Counted from the first letter of the stretch, positions 53,760 through 62,525 are shown. The stretch is 64,000 bases of DNA from JACVRM01 sp963809765 (GCA_963809765.1 CAWEKT010000003.1:124001-188000); one strand, 5' to 3'. Notes: generated by a model not told the origin, from the letters alone. Made by a program: numbers and translations.

Positions 53760-54998
53760 TCAGAGCCGCTCGACGATGCCGGCGATCGCCATGCCGAAGC
53801 CGACGCACATGCACGCGATGCCGTAGCGCGCCTCGCGGCGTTCCAGCTCGCCGAGCAGCGTCGCCGTCATGCGCGCGCCGGTGGCGCCGAGGGGATGGCC
53901 GAGCGAGATGCCGCCGCCGTTCGGGTTGATGTCGTCGAAGCGGTCGTCGAGGCCCGCATCCCGCGCGAACTGCAGCACCACGCAGGCGAACGCCTCGTTG
54001 ACCTCGATGACGGCGATGTCGTCCCAGGTCAGGCCCGCGCGGGCGAGCGCCTTCGCGCACGCAGCGGGGTTGCCGTGCAGCATGCGGTGCGGGTCGACGC
54101 CGGCGAGCCCGAACGAGACGAACCGCCCGCGCGGCTCGAGCCCGAGCCGCGACGCCGCGCCTTCGCTCGCGATCAGGACGGCGGCGGCGCCGTCGCAGAT
54201 CTGGCTCGAGTTCCCGGCGGTCACCTTCCCGTCCGGGCGGAACGCCGGCGCGAGCGCGGCCAGCCTGTCGGCCGACGTGTCGCGCCGCGGCGTCTCGTCG
54301 TGCTCGAGCACTCGGGCCGGGGTCTCGACCACTGCGGTCGCGGTCGCACCGCCGGCTCCCGGCGTGCCGTCCGCGGCAGGGCCTTCGCCGCCCGGCCCGG
54401 CTCCTGCGGGCGCCTCGACGTCTGCGATCTCGATCGGCACGATCTCGCGCGCGAACGCGCCCGCGTCCGTCGCCGCGATCGCGCGCCGGTGCGACTCGAG
54501 CGAGTAGGCGTCGAGCTCCTCGCGGGAGAGCCCCCACTCGTCGGCGATCACCTCGGCGGAGATGCCCTGCGGGACGATGTCGTAGGCGTCGAGGAGCTCG
54601 GGCGCGAGGTCGCCGCCGTTCGAGCCCATCGGGACGCGCGACATCATCTCGACGCCCGCAGAGACGACGAGGTCGAGCTGCCCCGACCAGACCGCCGCCG
54701 CCGCGTTGAAGTTCGTCTGCATCGACGAGCCGCACTGGCGGTCGACGCTCGTGCCGCAGACCGTGTCCGGCCAGCCCGCGACGAGCGGCACCATGCGGCC
54801 GACGTTCCAGCCCTGCTCGCCGATCTGCGTCACGCAGCCGAACTGGACGTCCTCGACCTCGCCCGGCTCGACACCGGTGCGCTCGGTGAGCGCGTTCAGC
54901 ACCCGGCCCGCGAGCACGTCACCGCGCATCGAGGACAGGGAGCCGTGGCGCCGCCCGATCGGCGAGCGCAGCGCGTCGATGATGAGCGCCTCGGTCAC
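53760..54998 (-). CDS. Acetyl-CoA C-acyltransferase (thiolase)
   Basis: This 412-aa thiolase interconverts acyl-CoA plus acetyl-CoA and 3-ketoacyl-CoA. The nucleophile is C89 (SVDRQCGSS). The acid/base set is NEAFACVV, GGGISLGHPLGATGARM and the second cysteine in CMCVGFGMA. A Gly/Ala/Pro-rich insertion of about 30 residues (GAGPGGEGPAADGTPGAGGA) in the region after residue 200 is unusual and looks like an unstructured loop. The frame is intact on both sides. Confidence 0.92.
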   Translation of the reverse strand: MTEALIIDALRSPIGRRHGSLSSMRGDVLAGRVLNALTERTGVEPGEVEDVQFGCVTQIGEQGWNVGRMVPLVAGWPDTVCGTSVDRQCGSSMQTNFNAAAAVWSGQLDLVVSAGVEMMSRVPMGSNGGDLAPELLDAYDIVPQGISAEVIADEWGLSREELDAYSLESHRRAIAATDAGAFAREIVPIEIADVEAPAGAGPGGEGPAADGTPGAGGATATAVVETPARVLEHDETPRRDTSADRLAALAPAFRPDGKVTAGNSSQICDGAAAVLIASEGAASRLGLEPRGRFVSFGLAGVDPHRMLHGNPAACAKALARAGLTWDDIAVIEVNEAFACVVLQFARDAGLDDRFDDINPNGGGISLGHPLGATGARMTATLLGELERREARYGIACMCVGFGMAIAGIVERL

Positions 54999-55007
54999 CG
55001 ATCCAGT

Positions 55008-56360
55008 CTACGTCCGCGTTACCGCGAACAGGCGCCACTCGCCGGGCACGCCCTTGAGCTCGTGCTCGCCGCGCTCTGCGAACTCGATGCCCGAGCCGGC
55101 GACGAGGTCCTTGACCGTGCTCGACACCAGAACCTCGCCCGGCTCGGCCAACGCGGAGATGCGCGCGCCGACCGGCACGGCGATGCCCGTCAGCTTGCCG
55201 TCGAGACGCTCGCACTCCCCGGTGTGGATGCCGGCGCGGATGGTGAGACCGAGCCCGGACAGCGTCGCCGAGGATCGCCTCGGCGCGCCTGAATCGCCCG
55301 CCGGGCCCGTCGAAGGCGGCGAAGAATCCGTCGCCCGCCGTGTCGATCTCGTCGCCGCTGAACTCGCGCCAGGCGCCGTCGGACCGCAGCGTGGTGGCGC
55401 TGGAGCAGGTCGCGCCAGCGCGCATCGCCGAGCTCCGCGGCGCGGCTCGGTCGAGCCGACGATGTCCGTGAACAGGACCGTCGCGAGCACGCGTGTCCGA
55501 CTCGGCCGCTCGGCCGAGCCGCGCCATGAAGGCGCCGGTCTCGCGGATCGTCTGCTCGTGCGACCTCGTCGTGGAGCCAGGTGTAGATGCCGGAGCAGGT
55601 CCGGCGAGCTCGACGATCTCGGCGCCGTGGATGGCGGCCGCGACGAAGCGGGACTGCTCGCGCTCGGCGGGCGCGGTGCAGGATCGAGCGTCGGCACGCG
55701 GATCGTCGGCAGGATGTCGCTGACGTCCGCGTCCTTCATCGCGCGGTAGAAGGCGAGCGCCGCGCCCGGACTGAGGCTCCGGCGCATGTGACCGACGAAC
55801 CAGTCGAGGAACTCGGCGTCCTCCGCGACCGACGGGGCCCAATCGCGGAGCGAGGCCCGCGAAGAACTCGCGGCTTCCCCACCCTTCGCGAACGGCGGCC
55901 AGCTGCTCGCGCCACTGCTCCTCGGTGGGCGCCCAGGGGTAGTCGGGCGTCGCGGTGCCACGAACGCGACGGTTCGAGCAGGGCGAGCGCCAGCGTCCGC
56001 TCGGGGTACGTCGCGGCGAAGAGGAGCGCCGTGCGCGAGCCCTCGAGCCCGCTCCAGATCGCCGCGCGCTCCGAGCCCGCAGCATCCATCACGGCCCGCA
56101 CGTCGTCCATGCGTCGTCTCGAGCGTCGGCGGCTCGCGCACCCGGTCCGACAGGCCGGTGCCGCGCTTGTCGAGCATGAGGACGCGCGAGAACGACGCGA
56201 GGCCCTCGACGTGGCGCACCAGCAGCGGCTGATCCCACGTCGACAGCAGGTCGCCGGCGATGCCGCGGAAGAAGACGAGGTCGATCGGGCCGTCGCCGAC
56301 GACCTGGTAGGCGATCGCGACGTCGCCGCTGCGGGCGTACTGGACGTCGGGAGCCTTCAC
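55008..56360 (-). CDS. Alpha/beta-hydrolase--adenylate cyclase fusion, paralogue A (many frameshifts)
   Basis: The N-terminal hydrolase-fold domain (YARSGDVAIAYQVVGDGPID, LMLDKRGTGLSDR) and C-terminal class III cyclase (VLATVLFTDIVGSTE, DEIDTAGDGFFAAFDGP, GIHTGECERLDGK) are recognisable, but segments lie in all three frames; at least six single-base removals are needed. The nucleophile elbow reads SGLEGS, so the serine seen in C and B is leucine and the hydrolase is probably inactive. Its GTG 56360 overlaps the stop of paralogue B. Architecture matches M. tuberculosis Rv1900c (LipJ). Confidence 0.75.
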   Translation of the reverse strand: MKAPDVQYARSGDVAIAYQVVGDGPIDLVFFRGIAGDLLSTWDQPLLVRHVEGLASFSRVLMLDKRGTGLSDRVREPPTLETTHGRRAGRDGCCGLGARGDLERARGLAHGAPLRRDVPRADAGARPARTVAFVAPRRPTTPGRPPRSSGASSWPPFAKGGEAASSSRASLRDWAPSVAEDAEFLDWFVGHMRRSLSPGAALAFYRAMKDADVSDILPTIRVPTLDPAPRPPSASSPASSRPPSTAPRSSSSPDLLRHLHLAPRRGRTSRRSARPAPSWRGSAERPSRTRVLATVLFTDIVGSTEPRRGARRCALARPAPAPPRCGPTAPGASSAATRSTRRATDSSPPSTGPAGDSGAPRRSSATLSGLGLTIRAGIHTGECERLDGKLTGIAVPVGARISALAEPGEVLVSSTVKDLVAGSGIEFAERGEHELKGVPGEWRLFAVTRT

Positions 56361-57697
56361 GCAGCCACCACGCCGTACAGCCGCCACTCGCCCGGCACGC
56401 CCTTCAGCTCGTGTGGGCCGCGGTCTGCGAACTCGATCCCCGAGCCGGCCACGAGGTCCTTGACCGTGCTCGACACGAGCACCTCGCCCGGGCCGGCCGC
56501 GGCCGCGACCCGCGCACCGATGTGGACTGCGATGCCGCGAACGTCGATCGCTCGAGAGCTCGCACTCGCCGGTGTGGACGCCGGCGCGGATCTCGAGGCC
56601 GAGCTCCGCGACGGCGCTCGCCGATCGCCCGCGCGCAGCGGACCGCCCGCGCCGGCCCGTCGAAGGTGGCGAGGAAGCCGTCGCCGGCGGTGTCGACCTC
56701 GCGGCCGCGGAAGCGCTCGAGCTCGCGGCGAACTGCGGCGTCGTGGCGCTCGAGCAGCTCCGCGCCAGCGCCGGTCGCCGAGCTCGCCGGCGCGCTCGGT
56801 CGAGCCGACGATGTCGGTGAAGAGCACGGTCGCGAGCACCCGGTCCGGCTCGCGGCCGCGGCGCACGCCGGTGAGGAACTCCTCGAGCTCGTCGACGACC
56901 GCGTCCGCGTTTCCGGCCCACGCCAGGTGGTCGTCGCCGGGCAGCTCGACGAACTTGGCGCCCGGGATCTGGCCGGCGATCCAGCGCCCCTCCTCGACCG
57001 AGACGTCCAGATCGCCCGTGCGGTGCAGGACGCAGCGTGGGCACACGGATCGTCGGGAGCACGTGCGCGGACGTCGATCGCGGTGTTGACGCGCAGCAAG
57101 GCGACGGCCGTGCCGGGGCTGGCGCTCCGCCGGAAGTACGTTGCCAGGCGGCGCTTGAACGCCGCGTCCTCGCTCGGCGCGAGCGTGTCGAGGTCCATCG
57201 TCTCGGCCCAGCGCTCCTCGAACTCCTGCGATCTCGCGCTCCCGCGCCTCCGGCGTCGGAGCCCACGGGTAGTCGGGGCTCCAGAGCCGCTTCGCGTAGA
57301 TGCCGTAGAGGACGAGCGCCGTCGTGCGCTCCGGGTGGCTGGCGGCGAACAGCACGCTCATCAGCCCGCCCTCCGAGAAGCCGAAGAGCGCGGTGCACGA
57401 CGAGCCGACTGCGTCGAGGACGGCGCGCACGTCGTCCATGCGCTCCTCGAGCGTCGGCGGACGGTCGAGCGGCACGGGGTCGGAGAGGCCGGTTCCGCGC
57501 TTGTCGAAGAGGATCAGACGCGAGAACGAGGCGAGCCGCTGGAGTAGATGCGCCTGCGCGGGCTCGTCCCACATCAGCTCGACGTTGGAGATCCAGCCGG
57601 GCACGTAGAGCACGTCGATCGGCCCCTCGCCCACGACCTGGTACGCGATGTTGAGGTCGCCGCTCTTCGCGTAGCGCGTCTCAGGAGGTGACGGCAA
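56357..57697 (-). CDS. Alpha/beta-hydrolase--adenylate cyclase fusion, paralogue B (many frameshifts)
   Basis: This has the same architecture as its neighbours. The hydrolase domain shows LNIAYQVVGEGPIDVLYVPG, LILFDKRGTGLSDP and nucleophile serine in ALFGFSEGGLMS. The cyclase domain has LFTDIVGSTERAG, REVDTAGDGFLATFDGP, GVHTGECE and GIAVHIGARVA. About six +1 breaks between 57230 and 56540 rotate through all frames and end in the original one. The start is unclear; TTG 57697 overlaps the end of paralogue C by 17 bp. It likely makes cAMP in response to a ligand bound by the hydrolase domain. Confidence 0.78.
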   Translation of the reverse strand: MPSPPETRYAKSGDLNIAYQVVGEGPIDVLYVPGWISNVELMWDEPAQAHLLQRLASFSRLILFDKRGTGLSDPVPLDRPPTLEERMDDVRAVLDAVGSSCTALFGFSEGGLMSVLFAASHPERTTALVLYGIYAKRLWSPDYPWAPTPEAREREIAGVRGALGRDDGPRHARAERGRGVQAPPGNVLPAERQPRHGRRLAARQHRDRRPRTCSRRSVCPRCVLHRTGDLDVSVEEGRWIAGQIPGAKFVELPGDDHLAWAGNADAVVDELEEFLTGVRRGREPDRVLATVLFTDIVGSTERAGELGDRRWRGAARAPRRRSSPRARALPRPRGRHRRRRLPRHLRRAGAGGPLRAGDRRAPSRSSASRSAPASTPASASSRAIDVRGIAVHIGARVAAAAGPGEVLVSSTVKDLVAGSGIEFADRGPHELKGVPGEWRLYGVVAA

Positions 57698-59000
57698 ACA
57701 ACCTCCAGTTCCCCGGCACGCCCTTGAGCACATGTTGGCCGCGGTCGTCGAACTCGAGGCCCGACCCTGCCACCAGGTCCTTGACGGTCTGGGAGACGAG
57801 CACTTCGCCCGGCGCGGCCAGCGCCGCGACCCGGGCACCGATGGACACTGCAATGCCGGTCACCTTGGCGTCGTGGCGTTCGCACTCACCGGTGTGCACG
57901 CCGGCGCGCACCTCGAGACCGAGTTCGCGGACCCCGTCGTGCACTGCCTCCGCACACCGGATGGCTCGTGCGGGGCCGTCGAACGTGGCGAAGAAGCCGT
58001 CCCCTGCGGTGTCCTTCTCCTCGCCGCGGAAGCGCGCGAGCTCACGGCGCACGACCGAGTGGTGCCGCTCGAGCAGCTCTCGCCAGGCACTGTCGCCCAG
58101 CGAGGCGGCGCGCTCAGTCGAGCCGACGATGTCAGTGAACAACAGCGTCGCGAGCACCGTGTCCGGGACGTGCGGCGTCTGCTCCTCGGCCAGGAAGGCG
58201 CCGACCTCGTTCGCAACCGCGTCGTCGAACCAGATCCTGAGGTCGTCGCCCGGAAGCAGCATGAGGCGCGCATTCGGGATGCGCTCCGCGAGGTCGCGCG
58301 CGAGTTCCTTCCGTCCGCGACCGAGGACGAGCGTCGGCACACGAATGGACGGAAGCGCGTCGCGAATGTCCGTTTCGAAGAACATCTGGAAGAAGGCGTG
58401 CGCCGCAGCGGGGCTGAGCGACAGCTGGTCGAAGGTCACGTACTGCCGCCGAAACTCCTCGTCGTCCAGCCCGGCGGGCGTGGCTAAGCCTCGCCGTTGG
58501 ACGTACGCACGGGTTCCCCAACCCTCCCGGACGCGCCGGATGGTCGCTCGAGCGTCCTCCTCGCTAATGCCGAAGCGAAAGTCGGGAGCGGTCACGGCGC
58601 GTGCCTGGCTGTCGAACAGGATGAGCGCCTCCGTGCGTTCGGGATACGTCGCGGCGAAGAGCGCACACATCTGGCCGCCCTGCGACGAACCCAGGAGCAC
58701 GGCCCGGTCAGAGTCAACCGCGTCGAGCACGGCACGGAGGTCGTCCATGCGTGTCTCGAGCGTCGGGAGGTCGCGCGGCCGATCGGAGAGCCCGGTACCG
58801 CGCTTGTCGAAGAGGATCAGTCGGGAGAAGGACGCGAGGCGCTGGTACATCCGCCGCGTCGGCGCGAACTCCCATGCGTAGGCGAGGTTGCTGTACCACG
58901 GCGCGAAGACGAGGTCCGGCGGCCCGGCGCCCACCACTTGGTAGGCAATCGAGACGTCGCCGTTGCGGACGTAGGCGACCTCGGGAGCTTCGAGCGCCAC
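57681..59000 (-). CDS. Alpha/beta-hydrolase--adenylate cyclase fusion, paralogue C (intact)
   Basis: This intact 439-aa protein is the best copy of the triplet. Residues 1-265 form an alpha/beta hydrolase (ILFDKRGTGLSDRP, nucleophile in VLLGSSQGGQMCALFAA). Residues about 275-439 are a class III nucleotidyl cyclase with metal aspartates in LLFTDIVGSTE and EKDTAGDGFFATF (the preceding K suggests ATP specificity) and GIAVSIGARVAALA, where the usual transition-state asparagine is serine but arginine is kept. GTG 59000 starts it, 25 bp from the divergent aldehyde dehydrogenase. Confidence 0.92.
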   Translation of the reverse strand: MALEAPEVAYVRNGDVSIAYQVVGAGPPDLVFAPWYSNLAYAWEFAPTRRMYQRLASFSRLILFDKRGTGLSDRPRDLPTLETRMDDLRAVLDAVDSDRAVLLGSSQGGQMCALFAATYPERTEALILFDSQARAVTAPDFRFGISEEDARATIRRVREGWGTRAYVQRRGLATPAGLDDEEFRRQYVTFDQLSLSPAAAHAFFQMFFETDIRDALPSIRVPTLVLGRGRKELARDLAERIPNARLMLLPGDDLRIWFDDAVANEVGAFLAEEQTPHVPDTVLATLLFTDIVGSTERAASLGDSAWRELLERHHSVVRRELARFRGEEKDTAGDGFFATFDGPARAIRCAEAVHDGVRELGLEVRAGVHTGECERHDAKVTGIAVSIGARVAALAAPGEVLVSQTVKDLVAGSGLEFDDRGQHVLKGVPGNWRLFAVTS

Positions 59001-59025
59001 GCCCCGAGTCTCCTAGACTTGCTCC

Positions 59026-60456
59026 GTGGCGGCAACGGCAGTCGAGCGCAAGCTCCTGATCGGGGGCGAGTGGGTCGAAACCGGTGAGTGGCGCGACGTG
59101 CGCTCCCCCTACTCCGGCGAGGTCGTGGGGCGTGTCCCCAGCGCAGGCGCAGCCGAGGCCCGCCGAGCAGTGGGCGCCGCCGCGGCCGCGATGGAGAGCC
59201 CGCTGCCCGCCCACAAGCGGGCCGAGATCCTGGTCCGCGTGGCCGGCTATCTCGGCCGCCGCCACGAGGAGGTCGCGCGGCTGATCTGCGACGAGGCCGG
59301 CAAGCCGATGAAGGCGGCGCGCGTCGAGGCGTCGCGCGCGATGTCCACGTTCACGATGGCTGCGGTCGAGGCGCGCAAGCTCGCCGGCGACGTCGTGCCG
59401 ATGGACGCCTCCCAGGCGGGCGAGGGCAAGCTGGCCTTCACGCGGCGGGTGCCGATGGGTGTCGTCGGGGCGATCTCGCCGTTCAACTTCCCGCTCAACC
59501 TGGTCGCGCACAAGGTCGCGCCGTCGCTGGCGGCGGGGTGCGCGGTGGTGCTGAAGCCGGCCGGCCAGACGCCGCTCTCGGCGCTGCTCCTCGCCGAGCT
59601 CGAGACGGAGGCGGGGCTGCCGCCGGGCTGGCTCAACGTGCTCGTCGGCCCGGCCTCAGAGATCGGCGACGTGCTGGTGGAGGACGAGCGGGTCGCCGTG
59701 ATCACGTTCACCGGCTCCGGCGACGTCGGCTGGGGCCTGCGCGAGCGCGCACCGCGGAAGAAGGTTCTGCTCGAGCTCGGCAACGCGACGCCGCTGATCG
59801 TCGAGGCGGACGGGGACGTCGAGACCGCAGCGGCGGCGGTTGCGCAGCACGGGTTCTCGTTCGCCGGGCAGAGCTGCATCTCGATCCAGCGCGTCTACGT
59901 CGCCCGCGAGGCATACGACCGCTTCGTCGCTGAGCTCGTGCCGCGCGTGGACGCCCTCACGACCGGCGACCCCGCGGACGACGAGACCGACGTCGGGCCG
60001 CTCATCGACGAGGAATCCCGCGACCGCGTGCAGGCCTGGATCGAGGAGGCGAGATCCGCGGGCGCCAAGGTTCTGTCCGGCGGCGAGCTCGACGGTGACC
60101 TGCTGCGGCCGACCGTGATCGCCGAGGCGCCGCCCGACGCGAAGGTGTCGTGCGAGGAGGTGTTCGGCCCGGTGGTGACGGTGGCGCCGTATGCATCGCT
60201 CGACGAGGCGATCGAGCTCGCGAACGGCACGCGCTACGGCCTCCAGGCCGGCATCTTCACCGGCAGCATCCGGACCGCTCTGCGCGCGGCGCAGGAGCTC
60301 GACTTCGGCGGCGTGACCGTGAACGAGGCGCCGACGTTTCGCGCCGACCAGATGCCGTACGGCGGGGTCAAGGCGTCGGGCAACACCCGCGAGGGCCCGG
60401 CCTACGCGGTTCGCGAGCTGACGGACGAGCGGCTCGTCGTGATCCAGGCGTCGTAG
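59026..60456 (+). CDS. NAD(P)-dependent aldehyde dehydrogenase
   Basis: This is a 476-aa ALDH-superfamily enzyme. Cofactor motif VITFTGSGDVGWGL, general base E250 (LLELGNATP), nucleophile C284 (FAGQSCIS), and EEVFGPVVTVAPY are all present. The N-terminus KLLIGGEWVETGEW is typical. Sequence features are closest to succinate-semialdehyde/glyceraldehyde-type ALDHs, but the substrate is not certain. The start is GTG 59026. The frame is intact. Confidence 0.92.
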   Translation: MAATAVERKLLIGGEWVETGEWRDVRSPYSGEVVGRVPSAGAAEARRAVGAAAAAMESPLPAHKRAEILVRVAGYLGRRHEEVARLICDEAGKPMKAARVEASRAMSTFTMAAVEARKLAGDVVPMDASQAGEGKLAFTRRVPMGVVGAISPFNFPLNLVAHKVAPSLAAGCAVVLKPAGQTPLSALLLAELETEAGLPPGWLNVLVGPASEIGDVLVEDERVAVITFTGSGDVGWGLRERAPRKKVLLELGNATPLIVEADGDVETAAAAVAQHGFSFAGQSCISIQRVYVAREAYDRFVAELVPRVDALTTGDPADDETDVGPLIDEESRDRVQAWIEEARSAGAKVLSGGELDGDLLRPTVIAEAPPDAKVSCEEVFGPVVTVAPYASLDEAIELANGTRYGLQAGIFTGSIRTALRAAQELDFGGVTVNEAPTFRADQMPYGGVKASGNTREGPAYAVRELTDERLVVIQAS

Positions 60457-60526
60457 CGCACCGTCGGCAGGCCGCGCCCGAGCAGTAGCTCGGTTTCCGC
60501 CGAACGGGCTCTACACTCGTCCGGCG

Positions 60527-61087
60527 ATGGCGCGAATCCTCGGCCGCATGCGCCGGCGCCGCCCCGAGCTGCCGCCTGCTCAGGCTCCGCCGCCGCCAAC
60601 GATGCCGCCCGGCGCCCTCCGCCGCGAGCGGCGGACGCTCGTGCGCGTGCGGGAGGACCGCATCCGCGACCTGGGCGGGCTCGCCCTGGAGATGGTGCGG
60701 CGCAGCCGCTTCAGGCAGGACTTGCTGCTCGAGCAGTGCAACGAGGTGCTCGTGCTCGAGGACCGGATTCATGCGATCGACGAGCAGCTGCGGCGCACCT
60801 CGAGCTCGCGCCGGCTCGGACGAACGCCCCGGTGCGAGTGCGGAGCTCCGGTGCAGTGGGCATCGCACTTCTGCGCCAACTGCGGTCGGCCCACGGGCGA
60901 CGCGGTCGTCAGCTGCGGCAACTGCAGCAACCCGCTGCCCGCCGATGCCCGCTACTGCGCGAACTGCGGCGCCATCGCCGCCGAGACCGCCCGCTCAGAG
61001 CATGTCGCTGCGAGCTACGAGCAAACTGCGCACGGCGAGCAGTTCTGGGGCGACGCCGGCCCGCCTGAGGACGGGTGGAAGCATTGA
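60527..61087 (+). CDS. Coiled-coil double zinc-ribbon protein
   Basis: This is a 186-aa protein. The N-terminus is basic and proline-rich, followed by a helical coiled coil (RRERRTLVRVREDRIRDLGG, QDLLLEQCNEVLVLEDRIHA). From about residue 102 come two zinc ribbons, CECGAPVQWASHFCANCG and CGNCSNPLPADARYCANCG. It is probably a protein- or nucleic-acid-binding adaptor. Its stop overlaps the next gene, which also begins with a zinc ribbon, so the two likely form a functional pair. Confidence 0.75.
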   Translation: MARILGRMRRRRPELPPAQAPPPPTMPPGALRRERRTLVRVREDRIRDLGGLALEMVRRSRFRQDLLLEQCNEVLVLEDRIHAIDEQLRRTSSSRRLGRTPRCECGAPVQWASHFCANCGRPTGDAVVSCGNCSNPLPADARYCANCGAIAAETARSEHVAASYEQTAHGEQFWGDAGPPEDGWKH

Positions 61088-61755
61088 CGCCCGGCATGGG
61101 AGCCTGCCCGCGCTGCGACGCAGCGGTCGCACCGGGTCAGGAGTACTGCCTCGGCTGCGGGTCGCGCCTCCCCGACACGAGCGGGGTGCTGCCGACGCTC
61201 TCGGGCGCCTGGCGCACGCGCATGCGCTGGTACCCAGGCGACTGGGTGTGGAGTGCCCTGTTGCTCTTTGCGGTCGCCGGCTTCGCCACCGCCGCCGCCC
61301 TCATCGCCACGGAGGAGGGCACCTCGGGCGCGCGCCCGCTCGTGGCCACGTTCGACCGGCCGGCCCCGGTCACCAAACCTCGCGTCGCCACCTCCACCCC
61401 GGCGCCGCCTCGGGGCGAGCAGGCACCAGGCCTGACGACGCGACCCGCGACCACGACGACGAGGCCGCGCACGCTCGTGCAGTGGCCTCCCGGCCGCAGC
61501 GCCTACACCGTGGTGCTCGCGTCGTACCCGTCCACCACGGGGCAGCCGACGGCCACGCGGCTGGCGCGCAACGCCCTTCGGGCCGGACTGCCTGACGTCG
61601 GCGTCCTCGACTCGAGCCGCTACCCGAGCCTGCATCCCGGCTACTACGTGGTCTTCAGCGGCGTGTACGAGTCAGCCGACGACGCGGCCAGCGCGCTCGC
61701 CGCCGCCCAGCGGCTCGGGTACGAGCGCGCGTACACGCGCCAGATCGTCTCCTAG
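61084..61755 (+). CDS. Zinc-ribbon, single-helix, SPOR-domain protein
   Basis: Cytoplasmic zinc ribbon (CPRCDAAVAPGQEYCLGCG), one transmembrane helix (WVWSALLLFAVAGFATAAAL), an extracytoplasmic Thr/Pro-rich linker, then a SPOR-like domain (AYTVVLASYPSTTGQPTATR, YYVVFSGVYESADDAASALA). SPOR domains bind denuded septal peptidoglycan, so a role at the division site or cell wall is inferred. The start is uncertain: GTG 61075, TTG 61084 (overlapping the previous stop) or ATG 61096. Confidence 0.78.
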   Translation: MTPGMGACPRCDAAVAPGQEYCLGCGSRLPDTSGVLPTLSGAWRTRMRWYPGDWVWSALLLFAVAGFATAAALIATEEGTSGARPLVATFDRPAPVTKPRVATSTPAPPRGEQAPGLTTRPATTTTRPRTLVQWPPGRSAYTVVLASYPSTTGQPTATRLARNALRAGLPDVGVLDSSRYPSLHPGYYVVFSGVYESADDAASALAAAQRLGYERAYTRQIVS

Positions 61756-61758
61756 TAA

Positions 61759-61923
61759 CACGGGGGAACCCCTGGTCCCCCGTGGGCCCCCTCCTCGCGC
61801 GCGGAAGCGTGATGCTCGCGTTTCAGGAGCCGGCGGCCGGGTGCCGAGTTCTGGTGTTTAGGGCGTCTGGTCTGACGCGCGTCCCGCGGTGTGCCTCTCG
61901 GGCGGGCAAGCCGCCCTTCGGCG
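61759..61923. repeat. Two-hairpin dispersed element, copy 2
   Basis: This starts 4 bp after the SPOR gene stop. Hairpin 1 is CACGGGGGAACC-CCT-GGTCCCCCGTG (61759-61784, one base shorter on the right arm than copy 1), followed by GGCCCCCTCC. The 3' module GACGCGCGTCCCGCGG and GGGCGGGCAAGCCGCCC matches copy 1 in order and spacing. Copies total 165 and 167 bp. It occupies the gap before the convergent cupin gene. Confidence 0.75.
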
Positions 61924-62001
61924 AAAGAGAGCTGGGTCTGTCGCCGCGTAGCACGCCTCACCGCTGCGGGGGGTAACCCGAGCCGTTGATTCTCGGCAGC
62001 G

Positions 62002-62463
62002 CTACGCGGGCTCGGCGGGCTCGTCGAGCGTGCGGATGTCCCAGAGCGGTCGGCCGAGCTGGGAGTGCGTGAACGCCATGACCGAGAGCTGCCTCGTGTC
62101 GGGATACTCGACGGCGTCGGGCGAGGGACGGGTGCCGGCCATCAGGTAGCGGACGGGCTCGTCCGCGTCGTTTCGGAGCTGATGGGCGCCCTCCGGGCCG
62201 ACCGGGAAGTGGACGACGTCGCCCTCCTCGAGCTGCCGCTCGCCATCCGGTTCTCGCAACGTCGGCCGGCCCCGTAGCACCACCAGGAGCTCCTCGGCGC
62301 CGTGGTGGAAGTGGTAGAAGCCGCCGGTCCGGCCGGGCGGCAGCTCGTAGACGGATGCGCCGAGCCCGGCGCCGCGCGGCAGCCGCGTCGAGCGGGCAGC
62401 GGCCCACGCCTCCTCGCTCTCGAACTCCCACTCGTCGCTCCAGACGTTCGGCTGCTCGGCCAT
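62002..62463 (-). CDS. Cupin-domain protein
   Basis: This is a 153-aa single cupin barrel. Motif 1 is GGFYHFHHGAEELLVVLRGRP (two to three histidines and a glutamate for metal), motif 2 is GDVVHFPVGPEGAHQLRND. The N-terminus MAEQPNVWSDEWEFE precedes the barrel. The start ATG 62463 has GGGAGAGCGGAG upstream. It could be a metal-dependent sugar or small-molecule binding protein; function is unknown. Confidence 0.82.
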   Translation of the reverse strand: MAEQPNVWSDEWEFESEEAWAAARSTRLPRGAGLGASVYELPPGRTGGFYHFHHGAEELLVVLRGRPTLREPDGERQLEEGDVVHFPVGPEGAHQLRNDADEPVRYLMAGTRPSPDAVEYPDTRQLSVMAFTHSQLGRPLWDIRTLDEPAEPA

Positions 62464-62525
62464 CTCCGCTCTCCCTTCGCTCGGTCCGTGGGAACGCCAG
62501 GACACAGCGGGCCTACGATCCCGGC

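Noticed and set aside
55008..57572. One giant 854-codon protein on the minus strand
   Set aside because: It joins parts of two tandem cyclase paralogues through indels. Domain order shows two separate genes with a GTGA junction at 56357-56360.
7938..59000. Programmed +1 ribosomal frameshifting as a genome-wide mechanism
   Set aside because: The break sites share no slippery sequence or downstream structure, lie at arbitrary places in genes, reach six or more in single genes, and neighbouring genes are clean. Insertion errors explain them better.
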